Source: JAGXOF01 sp046545575
GTDB lineage: Bacteria; Chloroflexota; Dehalococcoidia; SZUA-161; SpSt-899
Length of the DNA: 8,512 bases
Direction of reading: 5' to 3'
Assembly (NCBI GenBank): GCA_046545575.1
Contig: JBKGZM010000074.1
Span: forward strand, 1 to 8,512
Each line of letters starts with the position of its first letter. Position 1 is the stretch's first letter. Of the stretch, positions 6,466 through 8,512 are shown piece after piece. Both the position numbers and the translations under genes were made by a program. Under the pieces are notes generated by a model. It was not told the origin of the DNA. It saw nothing but the letters and a program-made list of their open reading frames with translations, and searched no databases.

Positions 6466-7050
6466 ATGAGTGAAGCGAAGATGAACAACACCGGGATTTG
6501 GACGTTCCGTATTCTGGTGCTGGCTGGGACCGGATTGTTGCTAGCATCATGGTTCCTGCCCTGGTGGACGGTTAATATTGAGGCCCTGGGTAAGGACATA
6601 GTCCAAATTCGCCCCTGGGGCCTTGCAATGGACGAGCGCCTGGGGGGGTTCGAGGTGCTGCTTAAGGGCGCTGATATGCCGGTATGGTTCGCCCCGTTTA
6701 TGTGGGCTTACCTCGGTTTGTCTGTCATTGCCCTCCTGGCTAGCTTATGGGTGCGAGGGGTAGAGGTTAATATCGGTAAATTCAAAGTTGAACTATGCCA
6801 ATTGCTTGTCGGAGGTGTCGGCGTCTCGTATCTCGTTGTGGGAATTGTAACGGCCGTCTATGGCTCGATACGCTCCCAGGCGATGATGGGCATACCGTTA
6901 CTCGGTCGTCACTTTATCGACATGGGAGATCCATTAGTGACCTATGTAGAAGGGAGGTTTTTGCCTGGCTACTATTTGATTTTTGTTGCTGCCATCATGC
7001 TCATTGCTTTGGCTCTCCTGCGCAACAGAATCTGCAGCGTGGAAACCTGA
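6466..7050 (+). CDS. Four-helix integral membrane protein, possible anchor of the molybdoenzyme
   Basis: I do not recognise a named family. The 194-residue product has four hydrophobic segments: about 12-33, 74-96, 110-132 and 168-186. Extra-cytoplasmic loops of about 40 and 35 residues alternate with a short basic cytoplasmic loop (RGVEVNIGKFK) and a basic C-terminus. Aromatic clusters sit at helix edges (SWFLPWW; VWFAPFMWAY), and one His (149) lies in the second outer loop. I chose ATG 6466 because ACGAGGA ends five bases before it; the frame is open upstream to TTG 6376, but those codons run through the hairpin. It follows the alpha/beta genes where respiratory molybdoenzymes usually encode an NrfD/PsrC-type anchor, yet it has half as many helices and no resemblance I can see. 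A membrane-docking or quinone-interacting role is inference from position. Confidence 0.85.
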   Translation: MSEAKMNNTGIWTFRILVLAGTGLLLASWFLPWWTVNIEALGKDIVQIRPWGLAMDERLGGFEVLLKGADMPVWFAPFMWAYLGLSVIALLASLWVRGVEVNIGKFKVELCQLLVGGVGVSYLVVGIVTAVYGSIRSQAMMGIPLLGRHFIDMGDPLVTYVEGRFLPGYYLIFVAAIMLIALALLRNRICSVET

Positions 7051-7072
7051 TGGGCCCGCAGAGGTGCAATAG

Positions 7073-8512
7073 ATGAGAGGCGATATGGAGTACGATGCCG
7101 TATTGATACACCCACCCGCGATCTATGACTTTCGGGAAAAGGCCCGATTTCCCGGTCCGGTCGCCTATACCGTAGGTGGAAGCACAGGACAGTTTATCAC
7201 GCCGCCTATTGGGATGCTCAGCATTGCCGATTACCTGGATCGGAACGGATACCGGGTCGTGGTGGACAACCTTGGCGAACGGATGGTCACTGGCCCAGGT
7301 TTTGACGTGGAGAAGTATATCGGGGCCCTCTCTGCTAAAGTCTACGCCATTGGGCTGCACTGGAGCGTTCACTCTCAAGGGGCAGTCGAAATTGCCCGGA
7401 TGTGCAAGCAGCTCCACCCTGATGCGATAGTTTTGCTTGGGGGGCTCACGGCGACGATTTTTCATGAAGAGATTCTTCAGAAATTTGAGTTCATAGATGC
7501 GGTTATCCGGGGCGAAGCCGAAAAGCCGTTCCTATCGCTTATGAGAGCGCTGGGTGAGCAGACGGCGCTGGTGGCAGTGCCGAACCTGACTTTCCGGGAC
7601 GACGGCGGGGAAATTAGAAGCGTGCCGTTGATGGAGCCTAGCGCTGATCTGGATGAGTTCGAGTTTACCCGGCTGGATCTGCTGGAACCGAAAAGAGCCA
7701 TCTTCACCCCCGGCATGTTGCCCAATTGGGGCGTACCGGTTTGTCGTGGCTGCTCGCACAATTGTGTTGCCTGCGGGGGCTCGGCCTACAGCTATAGGAC
7801 CTACCTGGGACGGGAACGCCTGGCGTTAAGAAGTCCCGAAAAAATAGCGCAGGACCTGCGAAAGCTCAGCCAGCAAGGAATTAAGTTGGTATTCCTCTTT
7901 CAAGACCCGCGCATAGGGGGGAGGCAATATTGGCGCAAATTGTTAACGACATTACAGCGTGAGCACCTTGAGCTGGCGCAACTGACCATGGAGCTTTTCG
8001 GTCCGGCCGATGAAGAATATGTGAGGGAACTGTCAAAGGTGGGGGTGCCCATTGTCCTGACCATTTCGCCAGAGTCAGGTGTAGATAGCGTCAGAAGGTC
8101 TCACGGGCGAAATTACACCAATGAGGAGCTGTTCAGAACTGTAGAAATCTGCAAGAAGTATGATATTCCTCTGGGATCTTTCTCCATGGCGGCGTTGGCC
8201 AACGACACCTCGGACACGATCAAACAAACCTGGGAGTGGTGGGAGCAGTTATGCTCGATGAATTCAAATGGTAAAACACAGGTTGACTACGCATTTGGCC
8301 CGATGCTGCTCCTCGACCCAGGGTCTCTTGCCTTTGACCTGCCAAAGAGTCATGGGTACCGTTTGATATTCGAGAATCTCGAGGATTACATCGAAGGGAT
8401 GTCCCATTCGTCCTGGCACCAATGGATATCCTACGAAACCCGGTTTCTCGATAGAGAATCTATCACAAAACTGACGATTGATTCGATAGAGCACTCCATA
8501 AACCTCAGAGAG
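7073..8512 (+). CDS. B12-binding domain radical SAM protein (3' partial)
   Basis: The frame is open for 480 codons to the right window edge without a stop. The N-terminal part (about 7-165) reads as a cobalamin-binding Rossmann-type domain: AVLIHPPAIYDF, PPIGMLSIADYLDRNGY, YAIGLHWSVHS and IVLLGGLTAT are typical strand and loop signatures, ending with a VIRGEAEKPF segment. I see no DxHxxG motif, which is common in this class and suggests base-off B12 without a histidine ligand. The radical SAM core begins at RGCSHNCVACGG with the CxxxCxxC cluster cysteines Cys227, Cys231 and Cys234; a TISPESG segment follows near residue 338. The HPPAIYDFRE opening recalls the Ta0216-type group of B12/radical SAM proteins (memory, not a search). 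ATG 7073 has GAGGTG at 7061-7066; ATG 7085, four codons later, is also possible. The gap of 22 bases suggests co-transcription with the membrane protein. Substrate unknown. Confidence 0.9.
   Translation, partial: MRGDMEYDAVLIHPPAIYDFREKARFPGPVAYTVGGSTGQFITPPIGMLSIADYLDRNGYRVVVDNLGERMVTGPGFDVEKYIGALSAKVYAIGLHWSVHSQGAVEIARMCKQLHPDAIVLLGGLTATIFHEEILQKFEFIDAVIRGEAEKPFLSLMRALGEQTALVAVPNLTFRDDGGEIRSVPLMEPSADLDEFEFTRLDLLEPKRAIFTPGMLPNWGVPVCRGCSHNCVACGGSAYSYRTYLGRERLALRSPEKIAQDLRKLSQQGIKLVFLFQDPRIGGRQYWRKLLTTLQREHLELAQLTMELFGPADEEYVRELSKVGVPIVLTISPESGVDSVRRSHGRNYTNEELFRTVEICKKYDIPLGSFSMAALANDTSDTIKQTWEWWEQLCSMNSNGKTQVDYAFGPMLLLDPGSLAFDLPKSHGYRLIFENLEDYIEGMSHSSWHQWISYETRFLDRESITKLTIDSIEHSINLRE

Noticed and set aside
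2681..7050. Reductive dehalogenase operon (RdhA/RdhB), considered because of the Tat signal, regulators and small membrane protein
   Set aside because: The large subunit has molybdopterin-enzyme motifs and no C-terminal ferredoxin motifs of RdhA; the membrane protein has four helices and does not look like RdhB.
7001..7465. 154-codon antisense open frame over the membrane protein end and the radical SAM start
   Set aside because: The + strand frame has a cobalamin-type domain followed by CxxxCxxC; the antisense product has no recognisable feature.

Overview
The window reads as one strand of an anaerobic bacterial genome. All seven convincing or plausible genes are on the + strand, and I see no tRNA, rRNA, mobile element or CRISPR array. 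The genes point to an anaerobe that uses molybdenum (or tungsten) enzymes, iron-sulfur electron transfer and B12/radical-SAM chemistry. The style of the proteins (GAF-domain histidine kinase with NarL-type regulator, Tat-exported molybdoenzyme, B12-binding radical SAM protein) suggests Chloroflexota, class Dehalococcoidia. That placement is an inference from familiarity, not a search result.

Layout. Bases 1-1858 hold a two-component system: a soluble GAF/HisKA_3/HATPase histidine kinase whose 5' end lies outside the window, and a NarL/LuxR response regulator. A strong intrinsic terminator (1918-1966) closes this unit. Bases 2062-2664 hold small genes that look like degenerate NarL-type receivers: a stand-alone 119-residue pseudo-receiver, possibly a 12-codon scrap, and a 37-codon ORF with an excellent ribosome binding site that ends 16 bases before the catalytic gene. 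Bases 2681-6355 encode a large Tat-exported molybdopterin subunit and its ferredoxin-type small subunit. Both most resemble pyrogallol-phloroglucinol transhydroxylase: the large subunit lacks the N-terminal [4Fe-4S] cysteines and carries an Asp-Ser-Trp at the expected Mo-ligand position, and the small subunit has a C-terminal beta domain. A 14-bp intercistronic hairpin (6379-6414) separates this pair from a 194-residue four-helix membrane protein that I do not recognise. A B12-binding radical SAM protein follows and runs off the window end.

Working model (inference). The kinase/regulator pair senses an intracellular signal and controls the downstream cluster. The alpha/beta enzyme is assembled in the cytoplasm, exported by the Tat system and docked at the membrane by the four-helix protein, which would replace the usual NrfD-type quinone-interacting anchor. 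Known transhydroxylase is, as I recall, a cytoplasmic redox-neutral enzyme. A Tat-exported relative with sixteen cluster cysteines and a private membrane partner is more likely a respiratory or extracytoplasmic oxidoreductase of unknown, possibly phenolic, substrate. The role of the radical SAM protein is not evident from sequence.
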